A DNA stretch of 64,000 nt. Source: Tissierellia bacterium (GTDB taxonomy: Bacteria; Bacillota; Clostridia; Tissierellales; Peptoniphilaceae). Each line of letters opens with the position of its first letter. Position 1 is the first letter of the stretch. The notes under the pieces are model-generated. The model was not told the origin of the DNA and searched no databases. It was given only the letters and a program-made list of their open reading frames with translations. Shown here piece after piece: positions 8,255-16,640 of the stretch. The DNA is taken from positions 1-64,000 of the forward strand of contig JAUNLK010000001.1 in assembly GCA_030535395.1 (NCBI GenBank), written 5' to 3'. The position numbers were made by a program, and so were the translations under genes.

Positions 8255-8611
8255 TTGAACAACACCTTTAAAATGAATGAGTTGATGGACTTCTATGACG
8301 CCCTCTTGTCGGAGCGTCAGCGGAGGGTCCTGACCCTCTATCATCTCGAAGACCTCTCCCTCATGGAGATTGCAGAGCTCATGGAGATTTCCAAGCAGGC
8401 AGTCTCCCAGCATCTGAAAAAGGGGGAGGAGAAACTCATGGAATTTGAGGAGCGCTTGGGTCTTCGGGACAAATTTTTTCAGCAGACCGAGAAGCAACAG
8501 AAGATCCTCTCCTCCCTCACGGCCTTTGCCAGTGGCCTGAAGGGGGAGGATGGGAAGGCGTTGATGGACCTACTCGAAGAGTGGAAACAGGAGGGCTATT
8601 TTGATTTTTGA
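8255..8611 (+). CDS. ylxM: YlxM/p13-like SRP-associated HTH protein
   Basis: 118 aa helix-turn-helix protein of the UPF0122 family, always next to ffh and thought to modulate the SRP pathway. Sigma-70 region 4-like HTH at about residues 20-65 (LTLYHLEDLSLMEIAELMEI then SKQAVSQHLKKGEEKL). The TTG at 8255 gives the family-like N-terminus NNTFKMNELMDFYDALL, with GGAG about 11 bp upstream; ATG 8273 is the alternative. It overlaps the start of ffh by 11 bases. Confidence 0.88.
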   Translation: MNNTFKMNELMDFYDALLSERQRRVLTLYHLEDLSLMEIAELMEISKQAVSQHLKKGEEKLMEFEERLGLRDKFFQQTEKQQKILSSLTAFASGLKGEDGKALMDLLEEWKQEGYFDF

Positions 8612-9938
8612 ATCTCTGTCCGATAAATTGCAGGCCTCCCTTGGTAAACTCAGAGGCAAGGGAAAGGTCTCGGAGAAAGACGTGGAAGCGGCCATGAGGG
8701 AGGTAAAACTCGCCCTCTTGGAAGCGGACGTCAATTTTAAGGTCGTAAAGAGCTTCATCAAAACGGTTAAGGAACGCTCCCTGGGCAGCGATGTCCTGGA
8801 GTCTCTGACCCCGGGTCAACAGGTGATCAAAATCGTCAATGAGGAGCTCACCAAACTCATGGGTCAGAGCGAGGCCAAGGTGGACTTTTCCAAGAACCCC
8901 ACCGTCATTTTAATGGCGGGGCTCCAGGGGGCAGGGAAGACCACCACCGCGGCAAAGCTGGCCCGGATGTTCAAAAAACAGGGCAAGCGGCCCCTCTTGG
9001 TGGCCTGTGACGTCTACCGGCCCGCCGCCATCGATCAACTGAAGGTGGTGGGGGGCCAGGTGGAGGTGCCGGTCTTTGAGCTGGGCACCCAACAAAGCCC
9101 CGTAGTCATTGCCCAGAAGGGCGTGGAACACGCCAGGCAGAAGGGCAATGATGTGGTCCTGGTGGACACCGCCGGTCGCCTCCACATTGACGAGGACCTC
9201 ATGGACGAGATCACCGGGATCAAAGAGGCCACCCAGCCCACGGAGATTCTCCTGGTGCTGGATGCCATGACCGGTCAGGATGCGGTGAAGGTGGCGGCGG
9301 CCTTTGACGAGGCCCTCTCCATCACTGGGGTGGTCCTCACCAAATTGGACGGGGACGCCCGTGGGGGCGCGGCCCTCTCCATTCGCAGTGTCACCGATGT
9401 GCCCATTAAATTCATCGCTCTAGGGGAAAAATTGGACCAACTGGAAGTCTTCCACCCCGACCGCATGGCCAGTCGCATCCTGGGCATGGGGGACGTGCTG
9501 AGTCTCATTGAAAAAGCGGAGACCATGGTGGATGAAAAGAAGGCCAAGGAGCTGGAGGCCAAGCTGAGAAATCAGTCCTTCACCTTCGACGACTTCTTGG
9601 ATCAAATGGAGCAGATGAAGAATCTGGGTCCTCTGGAGGACCTCTTGGGCATGATCCCCGGCATGAACAACAAGATGCTCAAAAGCATCAAAGTGGACGA
9701 GAAGGACCTGGCCCATGTGGAGGCCATTATCCGCTCCATGACGGCGGAAGAGCGGTCCAATCCCGACATCATCAATCCCTCCCGGAAAAAGAGAATTGCC
9801 GCCGGGAGCGGAAGGGACATCTCTGAGGTGAACAGCTTGATCAAGCAGTTCAAGGAGCTCAGAAAGATGATGAAGCAATTCGGCAATATGGGCAAAGGCA
9901 GAGGCAAGAAAAAAATGCGGATGCCCTTTCCCTTTTAG
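8601..9938 (+). CDS. ffh: Signal recognition particle protein Ffh
   Basis: SRP54 homologue (445 aa) that binds signal sequences and 4.5S RNA. N domain, then G domain with GLQGAGKTTTAAKLA, DVYRPAAIDQL, DTAGRLHIDEDLM and TKLDGDARGG, then a methionine-rich M domain from about residue 300 (DDFLDQMEQMKNLGPLEDLL, MIPGMNNKM) ending in GRGKKKMRMPF. The TTG start at 8601 is set by AGGAGGG at 8589-8595 and overlaps ylxM. Its receptor gene ftsY lies 7.6 kb upstream beyond the ornithine genes. Confidence 0.97.
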   Translation: MIFESLSDKLQASLGKLRGKGKVSEKDVEAAMREVKLALLEADVNFKVVKSFIKTVKERSLGSDVLESLTPGQQVIKIVNEELTKLMGQSEAKVDFSKNPTVILMAGLQGAGKTTTAAKLARMFKKQGKRPLLVACDVYRPAAIDQLKVVGGQVEVPVFELGTQQSPVVIAQKGVEHARQKGNDVVLVDTAGRLHIDEDLMDEITGIKEATQPTEILLVLDAMTGQDAVKVAAAFDEALSITGVVLTKLDGDARGGAALSIRSVTDVPIKFIALGEKLDQLEVFHPDRMASRILGMGDVLSLIEKAETMVDEKKAKELEAKLRNQSFTFDDFLDQMEQMKNLGPLEDLLGMIPGMNNKMLKSIKVDEKDLAHVEAIIRSMTAEERSNPDIINPSRKKRIAAGSGRDISEVNSLIKQFKELRKMMKQFGNMGKGRGKKKMRMPFPF

Positions 9939-9965
9939 TCAATAGAAATTTTTTGGAGGTATGGT

Positions 9966-10373
9966 ATGGCAGTTAAAATTCGCTTGAAAAGACTTGGAAC
10001 CAAGAAGAGACCCTTCTACCGCTTTGTGGTGGCCGACGTTCGTGCCCCCCGTGACGGTCGTTTTATCGAAGAATTGGGAACCTACAATCCCCTCACCGAA
10101 CCCAAGAGCATTCGCATCGATGCTGCCAAGGTTCAAGACTGGATCAAAAAGGGTGCCAAGCCCACCACCACTGTGGATCGTCTCCTCAAGGAAAATGGCG
10201 TCTACGACTACGATGGCGGCGAGGATTCCATCATTAGCACCGAGCCCGCACCCAAGAAGGAAGTGGTGGTGGAGCCCACAGCTGAGGAAGTAGTGGAAGC
10301 TGCAGAAGAGCAAGTGGACCCCGAGGTTGAAGCAGAGGCAGAAGAGGGCGAGGACGCCCAAGTAGAAGCCTAG
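9966..10373 (+). CDS. rpsP: 30S ribosomal protein S16 with long acidic tail
   Basis: The first ~85 residues are canonical S16 ([32 protein letters not shown]). S16 usually ends at 75-95 residues; here about 50 more follow, almost all Glu, Val, Ala and Pro (two thirds of the tail is E/V/A), giving 135 aa. Tails of this type occur in some Clostridia but their function is not known to me. The RBS TTGGAGGT precedes ATG 9966. Second position of the ffh-rpsP-khpA-rimM-trmD-rplS run. Confidence 0.95.
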   Translation: MAVKIRLKRLGTKKRPFYRFVVADVRAPRDGRFIEELGTYNPLTEPKSIRIDAAKVQDWIKKGAKPTTTVDRLLKENGVYDYDGGEDSIISTEPAPKKEVVVEPTAEEVVEAAEEQVDPEVEAEAEEGEDAQVEA

Positions 10374-10386
10374 TCAGGAGTAGAAG

Positions 10387-10623
10387 ATGGTCGATTTCCT
10401 TCGCTATATTATTGGAGAACTCATCGGCCCGGATAAGGATTTTTCCGTTGATGAGGAAGTCATCGGAGAGAATGTCCATCTCACGGTTCTATTGAATTCC
10501 GAGGACATGGGCCGAGTCATTGGTCGCCAGGGCCGCACCGCCAAATCCCTGCGCACCCTACTGAAGGCCATTGCCACCAAGAACAACAAAACAGTGAGAC
10601 TGGATATTCATGAGCGACAATAG
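10387..10623 (+). CDS. khpA: KH-domain RNA-binding protein KhpA (YlqC)
   Basis: 78 aa, a single KH domain with the GxxG loop as GRQGRTAK (VIGRQGRTAKSLRTLLKAIA). KhpA pairs with KhpB/Jag and binds many RNAs, affecting cell division in Gram-positives. Position between rpsP and rimM is diagnostic. Its last 14 bases overlap rimM. Confidence 0.93.
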   Translation: MVDFLRYIIGELIGPDKDFSVDEEVIGENVHLTVLLNSEDMGRVIGRQGRTAKSLRTLLKAIATKNNKTVRLDIHERQ

Positions 10624-11119
10624 AGTCCTGGTGGGACGGATCACCTCCGCCCACGGCATCAGAGGGGAAGTACACGTCTATCCCTATACCGACGACCTAC
10701 AGCGGCTACTTGAAATTCCGGCGTTTTACTTGGAGGGGGAGGAAGAACCCCGCCAGGTGGAAAAGGCCCGGCCTTCCAAGAACCTGGCCATTCTCTCACT
10801 GGAAGGAATAGACAGCAGAAATCAGGCAGAACTTCTGAAAAAAAAGGGTCTGTACATTTTACGAGAGCAGAGGAAAGAGCTGGAAGAGGATCAGTACTTC
10901 CAGGAGGACCTGGTGGGCCTTGTCGCCTACGACAGTGAGGGGGGCCAGCTTCTGGGCACCATCACCGAGGTTCAAGATGGGGGCGGCCAGAGCCTCTTGG
11001 TTCTCTCCACTCCCCAGGGAAAGAGCTGCCTCATTCCCTTTGTAAGGGACCTGGTGCCCCAGGTCAATTTGGAGGAGGGCTCACTGAAGATACAGGTGAT
11101 TGAGGGGTTGATCCCGTGA
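10610..11119 (+). CDS. rimM: 16S rRNA processing protein RimM
   Basis: 169 aa 30S maturation factor that binds S19 and helps assemble the 30S head. The N-terminal beta-barrel begins VGRITSAHGIRGEVHVYPYT; the C-terminal PRC-barrel holds QYFQEDLVGLVAYDSEG and SCLIPFVRDLVPQVNLEEG. It overlaps khpA upstream and trmD downstream (4 bases), as expected for a tightly coupled operon. Confidence 0.96.
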   Translation: MSDNRVLVGRITSAHGIRGEVHVYPYTDDLQRLLEIPAFYLEGEEEPRQVEKARPSKNLAILSLEGIDSRNQAELLKKKGLYILREQRKELEEDQYFQEDLVGLVAYDSEGGQLLGTITEVQDGGGQSLLVLSTPQGKSCLIPFVRDLVPQVNLEEGSLKIQVIEGLIP

Positions 11120-11841
11120 AGTTTACGGTTTTGACCCTATTTCCCGAGTTTGTGGCCTCCTTTAAAAACTATTCCATTATGGGCAAGGCCGTGGAAAAGG
11201 GCCTCATCCATTTGAACACAGTGGACATTCGAAGCTATGCCCGCAACAAGCACCACAATGTGGACGACTATGTCTACGGCGGGGGACCGGGCATGGTGAT
11301 ACAGGCCCAGCCGGTGGTGGAAGCCATTGAAAAGAACAGGGGCTGGTCGGGGAGGGTGATCTACCTCTCCCCCAGGGGCAAGACGCTGAACCAACAGAAG
11401 GTGGAGGAGCTCGCCCGGGAGGAGCATCTGGTGCTTCTCAATGGCCACTACGAGGGCATTGACGAGCGGGCCATGGCCTATGTGGACGAGGAGATCTCCA
11501 TTGGAGACTATGTCCTCAGCGGCGGGGAAGTGGCCAGCTTGGTCCTCATGGATGCCGTTGCCCGCTACGTCCCCGGAGTCCTGGGCAATGAGGGCTCCAC
11601 GGAAGAGGAGTCCCACGCCTCGGGACTCCTGGAGCACCCCCAGTACACCCGGCCCTACGATTTTCGGGGCTACAAGGTGCCTGAGATCCTCCTCAGTGGC
11701 AACCACAAGCTCATCCAGGAGTACCGGCGACGAGAGTCCCTTCGGGTGACCTATGAGCGCAGGCCGGATCTATTGGAAGAAGCGGCCCTCAGCAAAAAAG
11801 AACGGCAGTACCTGGACTCTTTGAGGGATCAGGAGGCGTAA
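11116..11841 (+). CDS. trmD: tRNA (guanine-N1-)-methyltransferase TrmD
   Basis: 241 aa SPOUT methyltransferase that makes m1G37 in tRNAs reading CNN/CGG codons and so prevents +1 frameshifts. Knot region: YLSPRGKTLNQQKVEELA, LLNGHYEGIDER, IGDYVLSGGE; YGGGPGMV near residue 55. The GTG start at 11116 overlaps the rimM stop. The C-terminal domain is complete (RRPDLLEEAALSKKERQYLD). Confidence 0.97.
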   Translation: MKFTVLTLFPEFVASFKNYSIMGKAVEKGLIHLNTVDIRSYARNKHHNVDDYVYGGGPGMVIQAQPVVEAIEKNRGWSGRVIYLSPRGKTLNQQKVEELAREEHLVLLNGHYEGIDERAMAYVDEEISIGDYVLSGGEVASLVLMDAVARYVPGVLGNEGSTEEESHASGLLEHPQYTRPYDFRGYKVPEILLSGNHKLIQEYRRRESLRVTYERRPDLLEEAALSKKERQYLDSLRDQEA

Positions 11842-11854
11842 GTAGAGCAGAAAT

Positions 11855-11890
11855 TTAAGAGGAATGGGCCCCCAGGGGCCACGCCTCAGA
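11855..11890 (+). promoter_or_regulatory. Candidate L19 leader hairpin upstream of rplS
   Basis: In the 78-nt gap between trmD and rplS, GGCCC (11867-11871) can pair with GGGCC (11876-11880), enclosed by GAGG/CCTC. A leader motif for L19 autoregulation is known in Firmicutes at this position; I can see a hairpin here but cannot confirm that it matches that motif. Confidence 0.35.
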
Positions 11891-11919
11891 GGATATAAAA
11901 TGAATTAAGGAGGATGGCA

Positions 11920-12267
11920 ATGGACATCATTAGAACCATTGAGCAAGAACAGTTGAAAAACGATCTGCCCGAGTTTCGCGTCGGGGATACCATTCAAGTA
12001 CACTACCGCATTGTGGAAGGTTCCCGGGAGCGGGTACAAATCTTCGAAGGTACCGTCATCAAAATCCAAAATGGCGGCGTAAACAGAACCTTCACCGTTC
12101 GCAGACTCTCCTATGGCGTGGGCGTTGAGCGTACCTTCCTGCTCCACACCCCCAGAATTGAAGATATTAAAGTGGTACGTAGAGGTAAAGTGCGCCGTGC
12201 AAAACTCTACTATCTTCGCGAGCGCACCGGTAAGGCTGCCAAAGTTAAAGAGCGGATCAATCGCTAA
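11920..12267 (+). CDS. rplS: 50S ribosomal protein L19
   Basis: 115 aa L19, at the 30S/50S interface. Clear family sequence: [75 protein letters not shown] 11920 is preferred over the ATG at 11914, which abuts the AAGGAGG (11907-11913) with no spacing; 11920 gives the normal 115 residues. A strong terminator follows. Confidence 0.97.
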   Translation: MDIIRTIEQEQLKNDLPEFRVGDTIQVHYRIVEGSRERVQIFEGTVIKIQNGGVNRTFTVRRLSYGVGVERTFLLHTPRIEDIKVVRRGKVRRAKLYYLRERTGKAAKVKERINR

Positions 12268-12274
12268 GACCCAT

Positions 12275-12303
12275 AAAGACATTGCCTTGCAATGTCTTTT
12301 TTC
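12275..12303 (+). terminator. Rho-independent terminator after rplS
   Basis: Perfect 11-bp stem AAAGACATTGC (12275-12285) / GCAATGTCTTT (12289-12299) with a CTT loop and TTTT. Only 19 bases separate it from the next start codon. Confidence 0.9.
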
Positions 12304-12321
12304 GTATGAAAGAAGGGACAT

Positions 12322-13977
12322 ATGAAGAAAATTTTATTTCTCCTCATTCTCCTCATTGTCATCGTCTTTGGCGGGATCCAATTGGTCTTCCGGGGCAGGG
12401 GCAACAACTCCTTTACCGACACCTACGAGTCCTTCCAAGTTCTCTACATGGATCAGGAGCTGGACAAAGGGAAGTTCAAGCGGGAGGACGGCCAGTACTA
12501 TCTCACCCTGGACCTGTACAATGAACTCTTTGATCAGCAGGGCCACTACGATGCCAACCAAAATGCGGTGCTCCTAGACAGCCCAGTGGGGGAGAAGATC
12601 CTTCCTTTGGACAGCGATCAGGGCACCATCAATGGCCGGCCCATTGGCATCCGGGACCCCCTGGTGGAGGAGGACGGGGAAATCTTTATTCCCGTGGAGG
12701 CCATTGTTCACGATTTTCCCGTGAAAATGCGCTACAATCCCGATAAAAATGTCCTCATCATTGATCCGGTGAGGGCCAGCTACGCCCAGGCCACCCTGGC
12801 GGGGGATGGGGTCAATCTCCGGGTGGAGCCCTCCACCTCCTCGCCCATTGTCAGCACCCTGGGAGGGGACGTGCGCCTCAATGTCTACGGTGAGGAAAAT
12901 GGCTGGTACCGTGTCCGGGAGGAAGAGGGCTTTGCCGGCTGGATCCGGGGGGACAATTTGGATGTCACCCTTCTGGAGGACGGCAGCTTTGTTTCCATTA
13001 GTGAAGAGCCCATTGAGTCCAGAGTGCCCAAGGCCCTAAATATCACCTACGATTACACCTACGGCAAGGTCAAGGAGGAGGTCATCCAAAATATCCGGCA
13101 AATTCCCGGACTGGATGTGATGATTCCCACCTGGTTTTCCGTCAATGAGGACGGCAGCATCGTGGACCGGGGGGATGTGCGCTACACTCAAAACTATCAG
13201 GCCCTGGGCATCGACACTTGGGGCTATGTGGACAATGCCTTTGATCCAGAGCTCACTACGAAATTCCTCTCCAATCCCGATGCCATGGAGCGGGCCAGTA
13301 GCGATCTGGTGTCCCTGGCCCAAAAATACGGCATGAAGGGGATCAATGTGGACTTCGAGAACACCAAAATCTCCGACCGAGACGGCATCACCGAGTTTGT
13401 CCGCCTCCTCTCCGACAAGTGCAGGGAAGAGGACCTCATTCTCTCCGTCTGCGTCACCCCTCAAATCTCCCCCAATGTGGAGGATGAGCCCTACGACCGG
13501 AAGAGTCTGGCAGAAATTGCCGACTATCTCATTGTCATGGCCTACGACCAACACTGGGGCAGCAGCGACAAGGCGGGCTCCGTGGCCGAGTACAATTGGG
13601 TGGAGGGCAATGTCTCCGTTCTCATGCGGGACATCCCCAAGGAAAAATTCATTCTCAGCGTGCCCTTCTACACCAGAGTGTGGCAGGAGGGGGCCGGTGG
13701 TCTGGAATCCACCCCCGTGGGCATGGAAGCTGCCAAAAACTACATTGCAAGGAACAATCTCTCCAGTGAGTGGGACGACAAGGCCAAGCAACTCTACGCC
13801 GAGGGGGGCAATCAAAAGATCTGGCTGGAGAACAATGACTCCATTCGCTGGAAGGCCTCCCTCATGCGCAAGTACAATTTGGCGGGGATCTCCTCCTGGC
13901 GCTACGGCTTTGAAACGGCCGATGTGTGGCAGACCCTCCAGGACGAATTCGGCAGCTATTCCTATCTCTATCAATAA
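12322..13977 (+). CDS. Membrane-anchored or secreted GH18 glycosidase with SH3 domain
   Basis: 551 aa. N-terminal hydrophobic segment at residues 3-25 (signal peptide or anchor), a stalk resembling copper-amine-oxidase N-like repeats (30-150; LPLDSDQGTINGRPIGIRD), a bacterial SH3 domain (about 155-215; GVNLRVEPSTSSPIVSTL, GFAGWIRGDNL), then a glycoside hydrolase 18 domain (about 235-550). The GH18 active-site strand reads INVDFEN, with Asp344 and catalytic Glu346; MAYDQHWG matches the later conserved strand. Related proteins (YdhD/SleL/YaaH types) cut peptidoglycan or cortex; a cell-wall role is inferred. The start sits just after the rplS terminator, with a GAAGGG site. Confidence 0.85.
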   Translation: MKKILFLLILLIVIVFGGIQLVFRGRGNNSFTDTYESFQVLYMDQELDKGKFKREDGQYYLTLDLYNELFDQQGHYDANQNAVLLDSPVGEKILPLDSDQGTINGRPIGIRDPLVEEDGEIFIPVEAIVHDFPVKMRYNPDKNVLIIDPVRASYAQATLAGDGVNLRVEPSTSSPIVSTLGGDVRLNVYGEENGWYRVREEEGFAGWIRGDNLDVTLLEDGSFVSISEEPIESRVPKALNITYDYTYGKVKEEVIQNIRQIPGLDVMIPTWFSVNEDGSIVDRGDVRYTQNYQALGIDTWGYVDNAFDPELTTKFLSNPDAMERASSDLVSLAQKYGMKGINVDFENTKISDRDGITEFVRLLSDKCREEDLILSVCVTPQISPNVEDEPYDRKSLAEIADYLIVMAYDQHWGSSDKAGSVAEYNWVEGNVSVLMRDIPKEKFILSVPFYTRVWQEGAGGLESTPVGMEAAKNYIARNNLSSEWDDKAKQLYAEGGNQKIWLENNDSIRWKASLMRKYNLAGISSWRYGFETADVWQTLQDEFGSYSYLYQ

Positions 13978-14007
13978 TTGACATTCCCTTTTGTTTTTGG
14001 GTATAAT
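13978..14007 (+). promoter_or_regulatory. Sigma-A promoter for the phospholipase C-like gene
   Basis: TTGACA at 13978-13983, starting at the GH18 stop codon, an 18-bp T-rich spacer, and TATAAT at 14002-14007. The start codon follows about 30 bp downstream of the expected transcription start. Confidence 0.8.
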
Positions 14008-14042
14008 CCCCTTGTGTATAGCTGAGAACAAAAGGAGTGTGT

Positions 14043-14678
14043 ATGAATCCTGATGCTCATCGACTGGTTGGCCGCTCCATTTTGAAGGAGTTGCGCCAAA
14101 ACTACAGTTTTTCTATAAATGAACGACAGTTTCTCCTGGGCTGTGTGGCTCCCGATTTTATGCCTCAGTATAAAATGGTTCGCCACTATCAGGGAGAGAG
14201 TATGGACTTTGTGGTGGGCGAGATTCTCAAGGTACTTCGAGATCTCAAGAAGACCAATGGCATTCACCCCCTCCAGTCCTTCTACCTGGATAAAGTGAGT
14301 TTTCGCCTGGGGGTCATTGCTCACTATCTCACCGACTATGTCACCAAGCCCCATGCAATGAGGCAGCAGTTTTTGAAATTTGGAGACATGAAGGAGCATA
14401 TTGTTTACGAAACTGGCCTTTCCGCCTTTGCCAAACAGGAGTGGGACGGGCAGTCGGCCTCACTGGACGCTTTGAGCCCCATGGGCCACGGCGAAAACGA
14501 TATGGCGGGATTCTTTGAAAAGTATATCAATGCCATCGTGGAGGATTACAAAAAGGAGGAGGGCAACTATCAGCGGGATCTGAGCTATGCCCTGGCCATC
14601 AACAATGGCATTCTCCAGGAGGTACTGGTACGGGTACCCGATCCCATCCCCATGGGTGCTCCCGTTGCCCAATCGTGA
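14043..14678 (+). CDS. Zinc-dependent phospholipase C-like protein
   Basis: 211 aa, related to the zinc phospholipase C/S1-P1 nuclease fold: an all-helical protein with metal-binding His/Asp (NPDAHRLVG, VAPDFMP, GVIAHYLTDYVTKPH). No signal peptide is visible, unlike secreted toxins, so a cytosolic housekeeping role is as likely as lipid cleavage. ATG 14043 lies 5 bp after AAAGGAG; a GTG six bases upstream overlaps that site and was rejected. Own promoter and terminator, thus a single-gene unit. Confidence 0.7.
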   Translation: MNPDAHRLVGRSILKELRQNYSFSINERQFLLGCVAPDFMPQYKMVRHYQGESMDFVVGEILKVLRDLKKTNGIHPLQSFYLDKVSFRLGVIAHYLTDYVTKPHAMRQQFLKFGDMKEHIVYETGLSAFAKQEWDGQSASLDALSPMGHGENDMAGFFEKYINAIVEDYKKEEGNYQRDLSYALAINNGILQEVLVRVPDPIPMGAPVAQS

Positions 14679-14701
14679 GCAGTTTCTATTGAAGGTATTT
14701 A

Positions 14702-14736
14702 AAAGGAATTTCCACTCAGGTGGAGATTCCTTTTTT
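14702..14736 (+). terminator. Rho-independent terminator before asnA
   Basis: AAAGGAAT and CCAC pair with GTGG and ATTCCTTT across an internal loop, ending in six T. The asnA RBS AGGAGG starts immediately after the T run, so asnA too may be expressed partly by read-through. Confidence 0.8.
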
Positions 14737-14749
14737 AGGAGGAAGAACT

Positions 14750-15748
14750 ATGAGAAACAATTCCAATGCCAAGAATTTTGATGTGAGGGAGACCCAAATC
14801 GCCATTAAGACCTTGAAGGACTACTTCCAGCGGGACCTGGCCAATACCCTGAATTTGACTCGGGTCTCCGCGCCCCTCTTCGTGCGTCCGGAAACGGGCC
14901 TCAATGACAATTTAAGTGGGGTGGAAAAGGCCGTTGGTTTTGATATCAGAAAATACGACCTCCATGTGGAAATCGTCCAGTCCCTGGCCAAGTGGAAGCG
15001 CTACGCTCTGGAAAAGTACGGCTTCCACGAGTACGAGGGGATCTATGCCGATATGAACGCCATTCGCCCCGATGAGGAGCTGGACGACATCCACTCCGCC
15101 TATGTGGACCAGTGGGACTGGGAAAAGATCATTCGCAGGGAGGACCGCACCATTGAGTACCTCCGCTACATCGTCACGGAGATCTACTCGGTCTTCAAGC
15201 GAACGGAGACCTATATCAACAGCGTCTATCCCTACATTCTCTCGAGAAAACTCCCCGATGAGATTCAGTTCATCACCAGCCAGGAGCTCCTGGACCGCTA
15301 TCCCAATCTCTCCCCCAAGGGCAGGGAAAATGCCATTGTGGGGGAATTTGGCGCCGTCTTTGTGGCTCAAATTGGCAGCCCCCTCACCAATGGCGACCCC
15401 CACGACGGCAGGAGCCCCGACTACGACGACTGGGCCCTCAATGGCGACCTCCTCTTCCACAATCCCGTGACGGGAAAGGCCATTGAGCTGTCCAGCATGG
15501 GCATTCGAGTGGACGAAAAGTCCCTGGCGGCCCAACTGGAGGAGGCGGGGGCCACCGACCGCAGGGACATGCCCTATCACCGGGCCGTCCTGGAGGGCCG
15601 CCTGCCCCTCACTGTGGGGGGTGGCATCGGCCAGTCCAGAATATGCATGTTCTTTTTGGAGCGCCGCCACATTGGGGAAGTGCAGGTGTCCGTCTGGCCC
15701 GATGAGCTCTTGGACCAGGCCCTCATCCGGGGAGAGAAGATTCTCTAA
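14750..15748 (+). CDS. asnA: Aspartate-ammonia ligase AsnA
   Basis: 332 aa ammonia-dependent asparagine synthetase, a class II aminoacyl-tRNA-synthetase-like fold. Recognised from RETQIAIKTLKDYFQRDL, VSAPLFVRPETGLNDNLSG, GIYADMNAIRPDEELD, MGIRVDEKSL and the terminal GGGIGQSRICMFFLERRHIG. Start ATG 14750 is fixed by AGGAGG at 14737-14742; a longer frame from 14720 would run through the terminator. Length equals the E. coli enzyme (330). Ammonium from amino-acid fermentation would suit it. Confidence 0.96.
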   Translation: MRNNSNAKNFDVRETQIAIKTLKDYFQRDLANTLNLTRVSAPLFVRPETGLNDNLSGVEKAVGFDIRKYDLHVEIVQSLAKWKRYALEKYGFHEYEGIYADMNAIRPDEELDDIHSAYVDQWDWEKIIRREDRTIEYLRYIVTEIYSVFKRTETYINSVYPYILSRKLPDEIQFITSQELLDRYPNLSPKGRENAIVGEFGAVFVAQIGSPLTNGDPHDGRSPDYDDWALNGDLLFHNPVTGKAIELSSMGIRVDEKSLAAQLEEAGATDRRDMPYHRAVLEGRLPLTVGGGIGQSRICMFFLERRHIGEVQVSVWPDELLDQALIRGEKIL

Positions 15749-15792
15749 AGGGGGAGGGGCCAACTCATCTTTTTTTCCCCGGGGCCTTGGTG

Positions 15793-15798
15793 TATAAT
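15793..15798 (+). promoter_or_regulatory. Candidate -10 box upstream of the unknown gene
   Basis: TGTATAATTA provides a TG-extended TATAAT at 15793-15798, 24 bp before the next start. I find no good -35 hexamer at the right distance, so it would be an extended -10 promoter. Confidence 0.4.
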
Positions 15799-15821
15799 TA
15801 GGGATATATCGGGGGCATCCA

Positions 15822-16589
15822 ATGATCAATACAAATCGCATTACCAGACAATTGAATATGGAGTATTCTCTGTCTGCACTGAAGCAGAGTTTGACCCATC
15901 GCTTCCTCTATTTAAATGACAGCGATGCCCTTCAAATTCTCCTCAATGTACATAATGTGGAAGATCATGTGGAGAATATCTTTCCCTCCTATCTCTCCCT
16001 GAAGGCCCTCAGTGAGGACATTGTCAAGCTCTTGAAAAAGCGACAGGAGCGGGTCCTCATAGCCAATAGCCTGGCCAGTTTCATTCACGACGATGTCAAT
16101 CGACTGGAGCTGACCATCTATATTGACGGCTATATCAGCGGTTTCAATGCCAGGCACCGGGCCAATGAGCTGGAGGTCTTGGCCCTGAAGTACTTCGAGG
16201 TGGAGGAACTCTACAATCGAAACAGCCTCTTCTCCTTTGTCTCCATGGAGGAGGACCTCCTGGCCTTTCAGCGTAAGTGCTTCGATCCCTTCCGGGAATT
16301 TGGCCATGTGAAGATGAAAATCAAGGAGCGAATTCAAAAATTCGACCGCAGGGTCCTCAGGAAGAAGATCAACAAACTCAACTACTATGTGGACCGCCAA
16401 TTGGTCCTGAATACAAAGGAACCCTGGGACGGCAGGCTCTTTGAAGTGGAAAACTGCATCAGCGACCAGGAACTCTATCTCATCAACAAGAAACTCAAAC
16501 TCTTCCTCTTAAAGGATGGCCTCAGGCTCTATCGCCAGGCCTATTGGAATGGACTCAATGATTTGGTACTGAAACGCTATCGCGGATGA
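15822..16589 (+). CDS. Hypothetical protein, unrecognised
   Basis: 255 aa; I do not recognise a family. It is rich in Leu, Lys, Arg, Asn and Tyr, with long amphipathic helical stretches and no signal peptide or membrane segment. Two Cys are widely spaced. The middle contains a repeated charged pattern (VKMKIKERIQKFDRRVLRKK) suggestive of nucleic-acid or ribosome binding, which is only a guess. A TATAAT at 15793 precedes it and a terminator follows, so it is its own unit between asnA and ruvC. Codon use resembles its neighbours, supporting a real gene. Confidence 0.75.
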   Translation: MINTNRITRQLNMEYSLSALKQSLTHRFLYLNDSDALQILLNVHNVEDHVENIFPSYLSLKALSEDIVKLLKKRQERVLIANSLASFIHDDVNRLELTIYIDGYISGFNARHRANELEVLALKYFEVEELYNRNSLFSFVSMEEDLLAFQRKCFDPFREFGHVKMKIKERIQKFDRRVLRKKINKLNYYVDRQLVLNTKEPWDGRLFEVENCISDQELYLINKKLKLFLLKDGLRLYRQAYWNGLNDLVLKRYRG

Positions 16590-16599
16590 CGGTGGATGA

Positions 16600-16626
16600 G
16601 AGGCTCTTCGGAGCCTTTTCTTTATT
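16600..16626 (+). terminator. Rho-independent terminator before ruvC
   Basis: AGGCTC (16601-16606), stable TTCG tetraloop, GAGCCT (16611-16616), then TTTCTTTATTT. Confidence 0.8.
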
Positions 16627-16640
16627 TGCAAGGGAGTAAT

